Origin: JAFDZO01 sp044226845
GTDB lineage: Bacteria; Bacteroidota; Ignavibacteria; Tepidaquicellales; Tepidaquicellaceae
Assembly: GCA_044226845.1 (NCBI GenBank)
Contig: JBGAGG010000014.1
Span: 48,585-112,584, forward strand
Length of the DNA stretch: 64,000 nt
Direction of reading: 5' to 3'
The notes beneath the pieces were generated by a model that saw only the letters and a list, made by a program, of their open reading frames with translations, had not been told where the DNA came from and did not search any database. Positions 43,626 to 52,600 of the stretch are shown here, piece by piece. The translations under genes were made by a program, and so were the position numbers. Positions within the stretch are counted from its first letter, which is position 1; each line of letters starts with the position of its first letter.

Positions 43626-44348
43626 ATGACTAAAAGAAAGATTCAAAGAATAATCGATGCATTGGAGAATGAATATCATTCTAAGACTACAGGTTTCAGC
43701 AGTAAAAATGTTCTTGACGTTCTTATTGCAATAAAGCTATCACAGAATACAACAGATAAGTCTTCCCATAAGGCTTATACAAACTTACGAAGTAAATACA
43801 AAACATGGGAAGATGTTATAAATGCGCCAGTAAATACGATTAAAGAACTAATAAAAGTGTGCGGCCTTGCAAACACTAAAGCTCCGCAGATACAAAATAT
43901 GCTGAGGGATATGAAAGCAAAATATGGAAGTCTGGATCTAAATTTTTTACACAGTAAAAGCAATCAGGATATCTATGGTGAGCTTTTGCAATATAACGGG
44001 CTCGGTGTAAAAACAATTTCATGCGTTCTTGCTTTTGCAATGGGAAGAAGTGTTTTTCCGGTTGATACACACGTTCACAGAATTTTAAACAGAACAGGAA
44101 TAGTACAAACGAACACTGCCGAAAAAACATTTGAAGCAGCTACTGAAATTATTCCGGATGAAGAAAAGGTTTCTTTTCATACAAACCTTATAAAATTCGG
44201 ACGTAATTATTGCAGAGCAATAAATCCTTTCTGCAATAAGTGTATTATTTATAAAGAGTGTGAATGGCCTGAAAAGAAATTTTATAAAGAAGCCAATAAA
44301 GAAACAAAGATAAAAGAAAACAATTTTATTATAGTAGAGCATATTTAA
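43626..44348 (+). CDS. nth: Endonuclease III-like DNA glycosylase
   Basis: A 240-residue base-excision repair enzyme. The HhH-GPD core contains LLQYNGLGVKTISCVLAFAMG, with the catalytic Lys position in the helix-hairpin-helix, and FPVDTHVHRILNRTG with the catalytic Asp. A C-terminal 4Fe-4S cluster has four cysteines in CRAINPFCNKCIIYKEC. It removes oxidised pyrimidines and nicks the strand. The C-terminus is about 20 residues longer than usual and lysine-rich. The next gene starts after 3 bases. Confidence 0.9.
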   Translation: MTKRKIQRIIDALENEYHSKTTGFSSKNVLDVLIAIKLSQNTTDKSSHKAYTNLRSKYKTWEDVINAPVNTIKELIKVCGLANTKAPQIQNMLRDMKAKYGSLDLNFLHSKSNQDIYGELLQYNGLGVKTISCVLAFAMGRSVFPVDTHVHRILNRTGIVQTNTAEKTFEAATEIIPDEEKVSFHTNLIKFGRNYCRAINPFCNKCIIYKECEWPEKKFYKEANKETKIKENNFIIVEHI

Positions 44349-44351
44349 AGT

Positions 44352-45413
44352 TTGATCTTAGATAAAAATAAAATACAGAAGATACTTGTTATAAAATTTG
44401 GCGGCATGGGAGATATTCTTCTTACTACTCCCGTTCTTCCCAATCTAAAGGCATATTTTCCGAAAGCAGAAATTTATTTTCTTACACTTGAACACTCACG
44501 CGATTTACTTTTCGATAACCCTTATCTCACTAGAGCTTTTACTTACACACCCAGTGAAGACGACTCATTATTTTTAATCCGTACAATCAGGAAACAAAGA
44601 TACGATTTAGTAATAGACCTTTACTGCAATCCACGCACAGCAATGATAACTTTCTGCAGCGGAGCGAAGTATCGCTTTGGCTTCCGTTTCAGAGGAAGAA
44701 AATACGCTTATAATATCATGACTGACGGCAGAGGAGGCGAAGTGCATAATATAGATTTCAACTTAGATGCATTAAGGAAACTTGAGATACCGATTTTTAC
44801 AAAAGATATGTTTATCCCGATAAACATTGTTCATAAAGAATTTGCAGATGAATTTATAAACAGCAATAATATTAAAGGGAAACCTATCATAGGAATTTCA
44901 AAAACAGGCGGCTGGGAATCCAAAAGATATAAAACTGATGACTACATTATACTTTTAAAAGAGCTTAATAAAATTTATGATGCAAATTATTTACTGATTT
45001 GGGGAACGAAGAAAGAACGGGAAGACTGCGAAGCGATTAACAAAGAATTCCCTGATAATACTTTTATAATACCGGATAGTCCTTTAAAATATCTAGCTGC
45101 TTTGATTGAACGATGCGATATAATTATCGGCAATGATTCAGGCCCGCTGCATATAGCGTGTGCAATGAAAATCCCTGTACTTGGAATTTACGGACCGACA
45201 AATCCCGCTCTGCAGGGACCTTATGGAGATAAAAATCTTACAATTGTAAATGAAAACTTAAATTGTTTATATTGTAGTTTACTGGATTGCCCTATAGGAA
45301 ATATTTGCATGACTGAACTGGATAAAGGAAAAATAATTGAGAAGATTAAAATATTAATGGATCGACTAGACTTAGAACCTGAAATTCAAAATTCAGAATT
45401 GCCATCGACTTAG
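44352..45413 (+). CDS. Family 9 (heptosyltransferase-type) glycosyltransferase
   Basis: A 353-residue GT9 enzyme (GT-B fold) related to LPS heptosyltransferases. KILVIKFGGMGDILLTTPVLPNL is the N-terminal acceptor-domain signature. PIIGISKTGGWESKRY and IGNDSGPLHIACAMKIPVLGIYGPTNP mark the donor-binding C-terminal domain. It probably adds a sugar to the LPS core at the cytoplasmic face of the inner membrane. The apparent start is TTG at 44352; no ATG precedes the domain. Transcriptional coupling to nth is likely. Confidence 0.9.
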   Translation: MILDKNKIQKILVIKFGGMGDILLTTPVLPNLKAYFPKAEIYFLTLEHSRDLLFDNPYLTRAFTYTPSEDDSLFLIRTIRKQRYDLVIDLYCNPRTAMITFCSGAKYRFGFRFRGRKYAYNIMTDGRGGEVHNIDFNLDALRKLEIPIFTKDMFIPINIVHKEFADEFINSNNIKGKPIIGISKTGGWESKRYKTDDYIILLKELNKIYDANYLLIWGTKKEREDCEAINKEFPDNTFIIPDSPLKYLAALIERCDIIIGNDSGPLHIACAMKIPVLGIYGPTNPALQGPYGDKNLTIVNENLNCLYCSLLDCPIGNICMTELDKGKIIEKIKILMDRLDLEPEIQNSELPST

Positions 45414-45488
45414 ATGGATTCTTAATCACTACTACATTTTATAATTGTAATTCATAACTCATAATTCAGAATTCATAATTTAAAAATC

Positions 45489-46859
45489 ATGCAGGAAAAC
45501 ACTACCGTTTCCAACAAAATGCCGAAAGGCATTCCCTACATCATCGGTAATGAGCTTGCTGAACGGTTCAGTTATTACGGAATGAAAACAATTCTCGTTG
45601 TTTTCATGACACAGTATATAATGAACCACAGCGGACAAAAAGATCTAATGAGTGAAGGAGATGCTACTACATGGTATCATCTTTTCAGTATGGCAAATTA
45701 TTTTTTCCCCATAGTCGGAGCTCTGCTTTCAGATATCCTTTGGGGGAAATACAAAACTATAATTACTCTCTCAATAGTATATTGTCTCGGTCATCTTGCA
45801 CTGGCAATTGATGATACACGAATAGGCTTAAGCATCGGACTCACATTGATTGCAATTGGTTCCGGCGGAATAAAACCCTGCGTTTCGGCACACGTTGGAG
45901 ATCAGTTTCAGGAAAAAAATAAACATCTGATAGAAAAAATATTCAGTATATTTTATCTATCAATAAATTTAGGAGCAGCTGTCTCTTCTTTACTTACACC
46001 TTTGCTGCTTGAAAATTACGGACCACATCTTGCTTTTGGTGTTCCTGGTTTTTTAATGTTAATTGCTACCATTGTTTTCTACAGAGGACATAAAGTATTT
46101 ATTGCAATTAAACCGGCCGGCTGGGAAGCATATAAAAAAGATCTTCTTAGTCCAAAAGGGAAAAAAGCTATTCTGAACCTTAGCATAATGTATATTTTTA
46201 TTGCCGTGTTCTGGTCTCTCTTTGATCAGACCGGCTCTTCATGGGTAATTCAGGCTGAGAAAATGGATAAGTTTGTAAATTTAGGATTCGTAAAATTTGA
46301 ACTTCTCGCTTCACAGATTCAGGCAATTAATCCTCTCTTAATTTTAATTTTTGTTCCGCTGTTTTCATATTACGTTTATCCGAAAGTAAATAAAATTTGG
46401 CCACTTACTCCATTAAGAAAAATTTCAACAGGTTTATATATCACAGCCGGATCATTTGCAATGATTGCAATTGCGCAGCATTTGATAGATGCAGGAGGCA
46501 CGCCAAGCATCATGCTGCAATTCTTCGCATATATGATTCTAACCATAGCCGAAATTATGGTTTCAATCACAGGACTTGAATTCTCTTACACCCAGGCGCC
46601 CAACACAATGAAATCTTTTATAATGGGACTGTGGCTGCTTTCAGTTTCATTAGGAAATTTAATCGCTGCATTAGTGAACCAATTTGTTTCAAGCCTGAAA
46701 GATGCTTCAGGAGGTTTCACTGCTCTTTACTTCTGGTTCTTCGTCGGCTTAATGTTGTTCACAGCTATATGTTTCACTTTCGTTGCATTAAGATATAAAG
46801 AAGAGAGTTACATACAGGATAGAAAAGATGCTATGGATCCTGCTTTGGTTGAAAATTAA
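45489..46859 (+). CDS. POT/PTR-family peptide transporter
   Basis: A 456-residue proton-coupled oligopeptide transporter with about 12-14 membrane helices. The POT signatures are ELAERFSYYGMKTILVVFMTQY in helix 1 and IYFLSINLGAAVSS-type sequence in helix 5 (IFSIFYLSINLGAAVSSLL). FAYMILTIAEIMVSITGLEFSYTQAP is the second family motif. It imports di- and tripeptides. The start is the ATG at 45489, in a low-complexity AATTCATAA context. A strong terminator follows. Confidence 0.94.
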   Translation: MQENTTVSNKMPKGIPYIIGNELAERFSYYGMKTILVVFMTQYIMNHSGQKDLMSEGDATTWYHLFSMANYFFPIVGALLSDILWGKYKTIITLSIVYCLGHLALAIDDTRIGLSIGLTLIAIGSGGIKPCVSAHVGDQFQEKNKHLIEKIFSIFYLSINLGAAVSSLLTPLLLENYGPHLAFGVPGFLMLIATIVFYRGHKVFIAIKPAGWEAYKKDLLSPKGKKAILNLSIMYIFIAVFWSLFDQTGSSWVIQAEKMDKFVNLGFVKFELLASQIQAINPLLILIFVPLFSYYVYPKVNKIWPLTPLRKISTGLYITAGSFAMIAIAQHLIDAGGTPSIMLQFFAYMILTIAEIMVSITGLEFSYTQAPNTMKSFIMGLWLLSVSLGNLIAALVNQFVSSLKDASGGFTALYFWFFVGLMLFTAICFTFVALRYKEESYIQDRKDAMDPALVEN

Positions 46860-46893
46860 TACAGTACAATATTATTTAAGAAAGTATAAAGTA

Positions 46894-46921
46894 AGACCTG
46901 TCGGATTATTCCGGCAGGTCT
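46894..46921 (+). terminator. rho-independent terminator
   Basis: An AGACCTG / CAGGTCT stem extended by CGGA / TCCG across a G-T pair, with loop TTAT, followed by six T's on the plus strand. It ends the peptide transporter gene and lies 24 bases from the converging Ycf48-like gene. Confidence 0.85.
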
Positions 46922-46944
46922 TTTTTATTATGAACTTTATTATA

Positions 46945-49125
46945 CTACTTTATTAAGACCATTTTTTTCGTCTCAGTAAAATTTTCTGTTTCAAGAGTAT
47001 AGAAATATACTCCACTGTTTAAACCGCCGCCGTCTAAATTAACTTCATACTCTCCGGTGTGTAAATTTTCATTCACTAATTTTTTTACTTCTTTACCGAT
47101 AGTATTAAACACTGTTAACTTTACAAATCCTGACTTATGGATTGCAAATCTTATATTCGTATTTGGGTTAAAAGGGTTTGGATAATTTTGAGATAAAGAA
47201 AATTTATCAGGAATTTTTGTTGTGATGTTTTTTACATCGATTGATACATTATACGTAAATTTAATTTTATAAATTCCTTTATAAAAATATCCGATTATAA
47301 TATCACGTTCAGGAGCTAGAATAGAATTTAAAGAAAAGCTTCCCGATGTAAAATTTACAGTCGTGAAACTTGCACCATAATCTGCTGAAAAATAACTTTG
47401 GTTATCAAATCTTGCATAATTTATGAAAGTAGGGTCTTCCTCGGAAACAGTTAATGCCCAGGGTGCTGAGTTTCCGGCAGGTAAAGGGGACCACTGATCA
47501 CCGAGATTAGTAGTCTTGTTTATTTTTGTTCCGAGAATAGCAGCGTATACAGTTTTTTTCTCAAACACAGAAGCAGATAAAAACGGTATTTCACCTGTCA
47601 GAAATTTCTTGCTTATCGTCCAATTCACACCGCCGTTCGTTGATTTTAATATGCTGGTTGAATCAACATAATTAGCATTAGCTATAAAAATTATATTTGT
47701 ATCCGCCATAGCTAATACATCACAGGGAACGTTAAAGGGCTGCGCGCTTACCTGAATAAATGATGCTCCGTTGTTGCTCGATTTATAAAATCCGCCGTTA
47801 TCATTTGCAAAGTAAAATGTGCCGGGGATTTTAATATCTTCCTCAAGAGGGTTTGCAAACTCACCGATTATAATACTATCTTTTACAATTTCCCAGTTTG
47901 CTCCGTAATTTGAAGTCCTTAAAATTTTATCATACGGGATGCTTTGGATTGCTGAAAGCCAGACATTTGTATCAGCTCTGCTTACCCAAAAATTATTTGA
48001 GAAAGTACCACTTGTTGGAAACTGAATAGAAGGAGGATAAGTTGAAATCAAGCTCCAGTTATCACCTTTATTTCTGGAAACGTATATATTGTTTTCGAAT
48101 CCGACGAAATATGAATTTGGATTATAAGGATGCTTGCAAAGTCCGTTGCCGTGACTAAGCCCTGCGAACGGTCCCAGCTTACTTTCCCATACAGCAGATA
48201 CCGATACCGTTCCGGTATTCTGCCAATTTCCCCCGCCGTTTGTAGTTCTTATTACACAGTCATTCAAACTGCTTACAGCCCAGCCGTTATTGGAATCAAA
48301 ATAAAAAATATCTACAATATTCTGAAGTTCAGGATTCATTTCAAAATTAGTAAATTCCGAATTACTATTTTTATTATTTCTTATAAAACCGCCGCCGCCG
48401 CATATATGAACATCATTAATAGATGTACCTGAAACTCCTCTGATATCAGTTATTATTTTAGAATTAATAGTTGTAAGAGATGAAGACTTTGAAAGTATTG
48501 TTCCATACTCACCCACTACAACATAACCTCCAATAAAATACTTTGTCTTTAAAAGATTTTTTGAAGTACCCGAAGTAATTGTTTGCCAGCTTGTTCCACC
48601 GTTAGATGTTTCAAGTACAATTCCCATATTCCCAACACAAACCCCGTTAGCGTCATCTACAAAAGATATTGAGTTAAGGCTTTGTGAAGTTGAGAACTGT
48701 TGAGCCCAGTTAATTCCACCGTTTACTGATTTATAAATCTTCCCGTCAGCTGAACACGAATAACCCGTAGTTGAATTCACAAAAAAGACTCCGTTCATCT
48801 GACCCGAATTACCTGAATTATAAGGAACCAAATCAAGAGGGGAAACTAATGAAGTAAAAATATTTCCACTACTTCCTGCAGCCCAAATCCTGTTTCCGAA
48901 GGATGTAACAGATTTGAAATTAGATACCGTAGAAGAGGAAATAAACCAGCGCGAACCGCCATTTGAGGAATAAATTATTTTACCTGCATCTCCCGCAGCA
49001 ACTACAAAATTTCCATCAGGTGATGTAATACTTTGTAATCCTTGAGAGTATGAATTGAGGGAAAAAATAAAAGAACATATCACAACTAAAGAGAGGGGAA
49101 AAATAAATTGATATTTATTTTTCAT
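46945..49125 (-). CDS. Secreted Ycf48/sortilin-like repeat protein with T9SS sorting domain
   Basis: A 726-residue exported protein. The signal peptide covers residues 1-27 (ending SYSQ). About ten propeller repeats carry the motif S/T-x-N-G-G-x-x-W (SVNGGINWAQQF, TSNGGTSWQTI, TTNGGGNWQN, STNGGVNWTI). The last 90 residues are a T9SS type A sorting domain starting SQNYPNPFNPNT and ending TKKMVLIK. It should be exported by T9SS and attached to the cell surface or released. The substrate is unknown. The start is an ATG at 49123-49125. Confidence 0.9.
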   Translation of the reverse strand: MKNKYQFIFPLSLVVICSFIFSLNSYSQGLQSITSPDGNFVVAAGDAGKIIYSSNGGSRWFISSSTVSNFKSVTSFGNRIWAAGSSGNIFTSLVSPLDLVPYNSGNSGQMNGVFFVNSTTGYSCSADGKIYKSVNGGINWAQQFSTSQSLNSISFVDDANGVCVGNMGIVLETSNGGTSWQTITSGTSKNLLKTKYFIGGYVVVGEYGTILSKSSSLTTINSKIITDIRGVSGTSINDVHICGGGGFIRNNKNSNSEFTNFEMNPELQNIVDIFYFDSNNGWAVSSLNDCVIRTTNGGGNWQNTGTVSVSAVWESKLGPFAGLSHGNGLCKHPYNPNSYFVGFENNIYVSRNKGDNWSLISTYPPSIQFPTSGTFSNNFWVSRADTNVWLSAIQSIPYDKILRTSNYGANWEIVKDSIIIGEFANPLEEDIKIPGTFYFANDNGGFYKSSNNGASFIQVSAQPFNVPCDVLAMADTNIIFIANANYVDSTSILKSTNGGVNWTISKKFLTGEIPFLSASVFEKKTVYAAILGTKINKTTNLGDQWSPLPAGNSAPWALTVSEEDPTFINYARFDNQSYFSADYGASFTTVNFTSGSFSLNSILAPERDIIIGYFYKGIYKIKFTYNVSIDVKNITTKIPDKFSLSQNYPNPFNPNTNIRFAIHKSGFVKLTVFNTIGKEVKKLVNENLHTGEYEVNLDGGGLNSGVYFYTLETENFTETKKMVLIK

Positions 49126-49320
49126 TAAGAGTTTCTCCGTTATTTAGATTTATTTTACCTTAAGAATATGAAACAATAAATATAAAAAATCAACACCTTA
49201 AAGAACTTAAAAGTAATCTGTTTATTCATATATTTTATTTCATATTACCTCAAAGTTAATTGAATGTAAAATCCTGTTTGATTAATTTATTGGACTTCTT
49301 AAAGCATCATTCCTTAGACA

Positions 49321-50256
49321 ATGTCAAATCTCAAAGTTTTTTCAGGAAGAAATTCCGAATACCTTGCTAAAAAAATAGCAGGCAAACACGGTATTAAATT
49401 AGGCAACGTATCAATCAAAACTTTTTCAGATGGTGAACTTTGGGTAAAGTATGAAGAAAATATCCGGGGCGCAGATCTCTTTATTATTCAGTCAACAAAT
49501 CCTCCGTTCGATAATTTATTCGAGCTTCTCGTTATGATTGACGCTGCGCGAAGAGCTTCTGCAAGAAGAATCAACGCAGTTATACCTTACTTCGGCTATG
49601 CAAGGCAGGATAGAAAAGACCAGCCCCGCGTTGCCATCACTGCAAAGCTTGTTGCAAACCTTATCACAAATGCCGGAGCAGACAGAGTTATAACAATGGA
49701 CTTGCACGCGCCCCAGGTTCAGGGCTTCTTCGATATTCCTGTTGACCACCTTTATTGCTCACAGGTATTTATGGAAAGCTTCAGAAAGATGAAGATACCG
49801 AATCTTGCAATTGCTACTCCCGATGTAGGCGGAATAAAAATGGCAAGAGCATATGCTAAAAGACTTCATGCAGACTTAATTGTAATTGATAAAAGAAGAC
49901 CAAAGCCTAACGTCGCCGAAGTAATGAATATCATCGGTGATGTTGAAGGCAAAAACGTTTTAATAGTAGATGACCTTATCGATACAGGCGGTACTTTTGT
50001 GAATGCTGTCGAAGCTTTAAAATTAAATGGAGCAATGAACGTATACGGAGCATGTACGCATGCTGTATTTTCAGGTAACGCAATTCAAAGAATTAATGAT
50101 TCCTCAATAAAGAAGTTATATGTATCGGATACTTTACCTTTAAAAGAAAAATCCCCGAAGATTGAAGTTAAAAGCATAGCAAATTTATTTGCCGAAGCAA
50201 TTGTAAGGACGAATAAAGACCAGTCTATTACATCGCTTTTTGATAACCTGACATAA
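49321..50256 (+). CDS. prs: Ribose-phosphate pyrophosphokinase
   Basis: A 311-residue enzyme making PRPP from ribose 5-phosphate and ATP. VFSGRNSEYLAKKIA, SFGELW-type FSDGELWVKYEENIRG, PYFGYARQDRKDQPR, the histidine-containing ITMDLHAPQVQGFF, and the PRPP loop VLIVDDLIDTGGT are all seen. The length is normal. The start is the ATG at 49321. PRPP feeds upp and nadB-linked pathways seen elsewhere in the window. Confidence 0.97.
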   Translation: MSNLKVFSGRNSEYLAKKIAGKHGIKLGNVSIKTFSDGELWVKYEENIRGADLFIIQSTNPPFDNLFELLVMIDAARRASARRINAVIPYFGYARQDRKDQPRVAITAKLVANLITNAGADRVITMDLHAPQVQGFFDIPVDHLYCSQVFMESFRKMKIPNLAIATPDVGGIKMARAYAKRLHADLIVIDKRRPKPNVAEVMNIIGDVEGKNVLIVDDLIDTGGTFVNAVEALKLNGAMNVYGACTHAVFSGNAIQRINDSSIKKLYVSDTLPLKEKSPKIEVKSIANLFAEAIVRTNKDQSITSLFDNLT

Positions 50257-50275
50257 TCTATTTTTAAACGGAAAG

Positions 50276-50370
50276 AGGGCAAAGGTTTTCGCAAAGCACG
50301 CAAAGAATGGAATTAATATTTAACTTTGCGGTTTTTGCGTATTCTTAGCGGACTTTGCTTTTAATTTCAC
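50276..50370. repeat. CGCAAAG-type intergenic inverted repeat
   Basis: CGCAAAG occurs twice on the plus strand, then an AT-rich spacer, then CTTTGCGG, TTTTTGCG and GACTTTGC as the inverted counterpart. It lies between prs and the 2-oxoacid dehydrogenase E2 gene. No gene is seen in it. Confidence 0.55.
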
Positions 50371-50462
50371 AAACTTAGGTACTTTTTAGTAAATTGAAAC
50401 CCTCTCAAATTATAGGTATTTTTACAGAACATAAAATTTTTAATTACTTTAAATACTAAATA

Positions 50463-51842
50463 ATGCAAGTCGATATACTAATGCCGAAAATGGGTGAATC
50501 CATTATGGAAGGAACCATTTTAAAGTGGCACAAACAGCCAGGCGATAAAGTTGAGAGAGATGAAACTATATTAGAAATCTCTACAGATAAAGTTGATACA
50601 GAAGTTCCTTCACCGGAATCAGGCGTTATTACAGAATTATTATTCAAAGAAGGCGACGTTGTTGAAGTCGGACATATGATTGCCAAAATGGATACCGATG
50701 CAAACGCAAAAGCAGGCGCAAGCGCTCCTGCCGCTGAAACAAAACAGGATGCTCCTAAAGAAGAACCGAAAGCAGAAGCTCCTAAAGAGACACCAAAAGA
50801 AGAAACCAAACAGGAATCAAAACCTGTTGAAGCATCTGAACCTGCTGCACAATCAGGCGGCGCAAGATTCTACTCGCCACTCGTTTTAAACATTGCTTCG
50901 AAAGAAGGCATCGGAATGGCTGAGCTTGAAAAAATTGCCGGCACAGGCGCTGAAGGCAGAGTAACCAAGAAAGATATATTAGCATACGTTGCAAACAGAG
51001 GAAGCAAACCTGCTGAAACCAAACAAGCCGAAGCTCCGAAAACAGAAACTAAACCGGTTGAACAAAAACAAGCCCCGAAACAGGAAGAAAGAAAAATCGA
51101 GCTTCCAAAACCGAAAATCGATTACAACGAAGAAGGTTTATCAGTTACAGAATTCGATAACATCCGTCAGAAAATGGCAGAGCACATGGTTGCTTCCGTC
51201 AGAATTTCTCCGCATGTTACTGCAACAGTACTTGTTGACCTAAGCGCTATCGATAAAGCACGTTCTGCAATGCGAGATGACTTCAAAGAAAAAGAAGGCT
51301 TCAATCTTTCTTACATGCCTTTCATCTGCGAAGCTACAGTAAAAGCGTTGAAGGATTTCCCATTGGTAAATTCGATTATAGATGACTCAGGCACACCTTA
51401 CAAAGCAATCACAAGAAACATGATAAACCTTGGTATTGCAGTTGCTATGGATAACGGCGGACTTATAGTTCCGGTTATCAAATCAGCCGACGGCAAGAAC
51501 ATGATTGGCATTGCTCGCGACCTTAACGATCTTGCAAAAAGAGCAAGAGTTAAAAAGCTTACACTCGATGAAATACAGGGCGGTACATTCTCTATTACGA
51601 ATTACGGAGTGTTCGGCAACGATATGGGTACGCCTATTATCAATCAGCCGCAAGTTGCCATTATGGGACTTGGCGCAATCAAGAAGAGACCTATGGTTAT
51701 CGAAACAGAACAGGGTGACTTCATACTTCCGAAGAGAAGCGTATACATTACACTTTCATTCGATCACAGACTTATCGACGGCGCGCTCGGCGGCCAGTTC
51801 GTTGTAAGAGTGAAAGAATATCTTGAAAACTATACAATGTAA
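50463..51842 (+). CDS. 2-oxoacid dehydrogenase E2 component (dihydrolipoamide acyltransferase)
   Basis: A 459-residue E2 subunit. The lipoyl domain (residues 1-75) carries K43 in EISTDKVDTEVPSPESG. An Ala/Lys/Glu-rich linker follows. The peripheral-subunit-binding domain is at about 138-178 (YSPLVLNIASKEGIGMAE...GAEGRVTKKDILAY). A second flexible linker leads to the catalytic domain, with the active site SFDHRLIDG near the C-terminus. It could belong to the pyruvate, 2-oxoglutarate or branched-chain complex; sequence alone does not settle it. E1 and E3 are not adjacent. The start is the ATG at 50463; a strong terminator follows. Confidence 0.93.
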   Translation: MQVDILMPKMGESIMEGTILKWHKQPGDKVERDETILEISTDKVDTEVPSPESGVITELLFKEGDVVEVGHMIAKMDTDANAKAGASAPAAETKQDAPKEEPKAEAPKETPKEETKQESKPVEASEPAAQSGGARFYSPLVLNIASKEGIGMAELEKIAGTGAEGRVTKKDILAYVANRGSKPAETKQAEAPKTETKPVEQKQAPKQEERKIELPKPKIDYNEEGLSVTEFDNIRQKMAEHMVASVRISPHVTATVLVDLSAIDKARSAMRDDFKEKEGFNLSYMPFICEATVKALKDFPLVNSIIDDSGTPYKAITRNMINLGIAVAMDNGGLIVPVIKSADGKNMIGIARDLNDLAKRARVKKLTLDEIQGGTFSITNYGVFGNDMGTPIINQPQVAIMGLGAIKKRPMVIETEQGDFILPKRSVYITLSFDHRLIDGALGGQFVVRVKEYLENYTM

Positions 51843-51862
51843 ATTTACTAATATATAGATAG

Positions 51863-51904
51863 TATTTTAAAGGGAGTGTCCGAAAGGACATTCCCTTTTT
51901 TGTT
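51863..51904 (+). terminator. Terminator of the E2 gene; first copy of a 42-bp direct repeat
   Basis: Stem AAAGGGAGTGTCC / GGACATTCCCTTT with loop GAAA and one G-T pair, then a T-run. The identical 42 bases occur again at 52559-52600, bracketing the DUF559 region. Confidence 0.9.
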
Positions 51905-51964
51905 GGGGATAAATTTCAAGTTCTTTCTCTAATTTTTAATGGTTTCATAATCAGAATGTTTCAT

Positions 51965-52003
51965 TTAGACCTCCCCCTCCCCCTCCTTTTAAAGGAGGGG
52001 GAG
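51965..52003 (+). repeat. TTAGACC-CCCCTCC palindromic repeat, copy A
   Basis: TTAGACC leads into C-rich sequence, then a perfect palindrome CCCCCTCCTTT-T-AAAGGAGGGGG (51979-52001). Copies B and C directly flank the DUF559 gene. Confidence 0.85.
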
Positions 52004-52091
52004 ATACTCGCAGGCTTTGTTTTTAGATAGAACTATTACTTGTGTTGGAAAGTTATCTTTATAATTCAACAAAAAAAACCACATGAATGTC

Positions 52092-52131
52092 TTCCCCCTC
52101 CTTTAAAAGGAGGGGGACAGGGGGAGGTCTA
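52092..52131 (-). repeat. TTAGACC-CCCCTCC palindromic repeat, copy B (inverted)
   Basis: The same repeat on the minus strand; its palindrome is at 52094-52116. The inner end (GGTCTAA in plus orientation) contains the TAG stop codon of the DUF559 gene. Confidence 0.85.
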
Positions 52132-52494
52132 AGCTTTTATCAATTCTATTTCCTTTTTTACTTCTTCCAGAACATTCAACATATTATTATAAACATCATT
52201 ATTTGTAAAACGTATCACTTTTATTCTGTGTGAATTCAAAAATTTAGTTCTTTTCTTATCGTATTCAATTTCTTCCTTTTCAAAGTGTGTTCCACCGTCT
52301 ACTTCAATTGCAAGACGTAGCTCCACCGAATAAAAATCCAGAATGTATTTATCCACACCGTATTGCCTTCGGAATTTTATATTACAAAATTTTTTAGCTT
52401 TAAGTTTAGCCCAAAGCAACTGCTCTGCTTTAGATACATTCGCTCTGAGATATTTTCTTAACTCTTTGGAATCGGATTTATTATATATTTCCAT
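52129..52494 (-). CDS. DUF559 (Vsr-like) endonuclease-domain protein
   Basis: A 121-residue protein with a single DUF559 domain, a very-short-patch-repair-like PD-(D/E)xK fold. The core runs KFRRQYGVDKYILDFYSVELRLAIEVDGGTHFE; D (in ILDFY) and ExD (in IEVDGG) are likely catalytic. HRIKVIRFTNNDVYNNM is the typical C-terminal strand-helix. The natural DNA target is unknown. It is framed by inverted copies B and C of the repeat, the stop codon falling in copy B and the start 7 bases from copy C. Outer flanks carry two identical terminator copies. Confidence 0.88.
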   Translation of the reverse strand: MEIYNKSDSKELRKYLRANVSKAEQLLWAKLKAKKFCNIKFRRQYGVDKYILDFYSVELRLAIEVDGGTHFEKEEIEYDKKRTKFLNSHRIKVIRFTNNDVYNNMLNVLEEVKKEIELIKA

Positions 52495-52502
52495 TTGTTA
52501 GT

Positions 52503-52543
52503 TTAGACCTCCCCCTATCCCCCTCCTTTTAAAGGAGGGGGAA
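52503..52543 (+). repeat. TTAGACC-CCCCTCC palindromic repeat, copy C
   Basis: TTAGACC, a C-rich block and then the CCCCCTCCTTT-T-AAAGGAGGGGG palindrome. It lies 8 bases upstream of the DUF559 start and is inverted relative to copy B. Confidence 0.85.
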
Positions 52544-52558
52544 GAATCGCGCGGATAA

Positions 52559-52600
52559 TATTTTAAAGGGAGTGTCCGAAAGGACATTCCCTTTTTTGTT
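52559..52600 (+). terminator. Second copy of the 42-bp terminator repeat
   Basis: Identical to 51863-51904. It abuts the stop codon of the membrane protein gene (52601). It cannot be the native terminator of DUF559, which runs the other way. Confidence 0.8.

Noticed and set aside
49516..49749. Cys-rich minus-strand small protein
   Set aside because: It lies antisense inside prs and reflects its codons.
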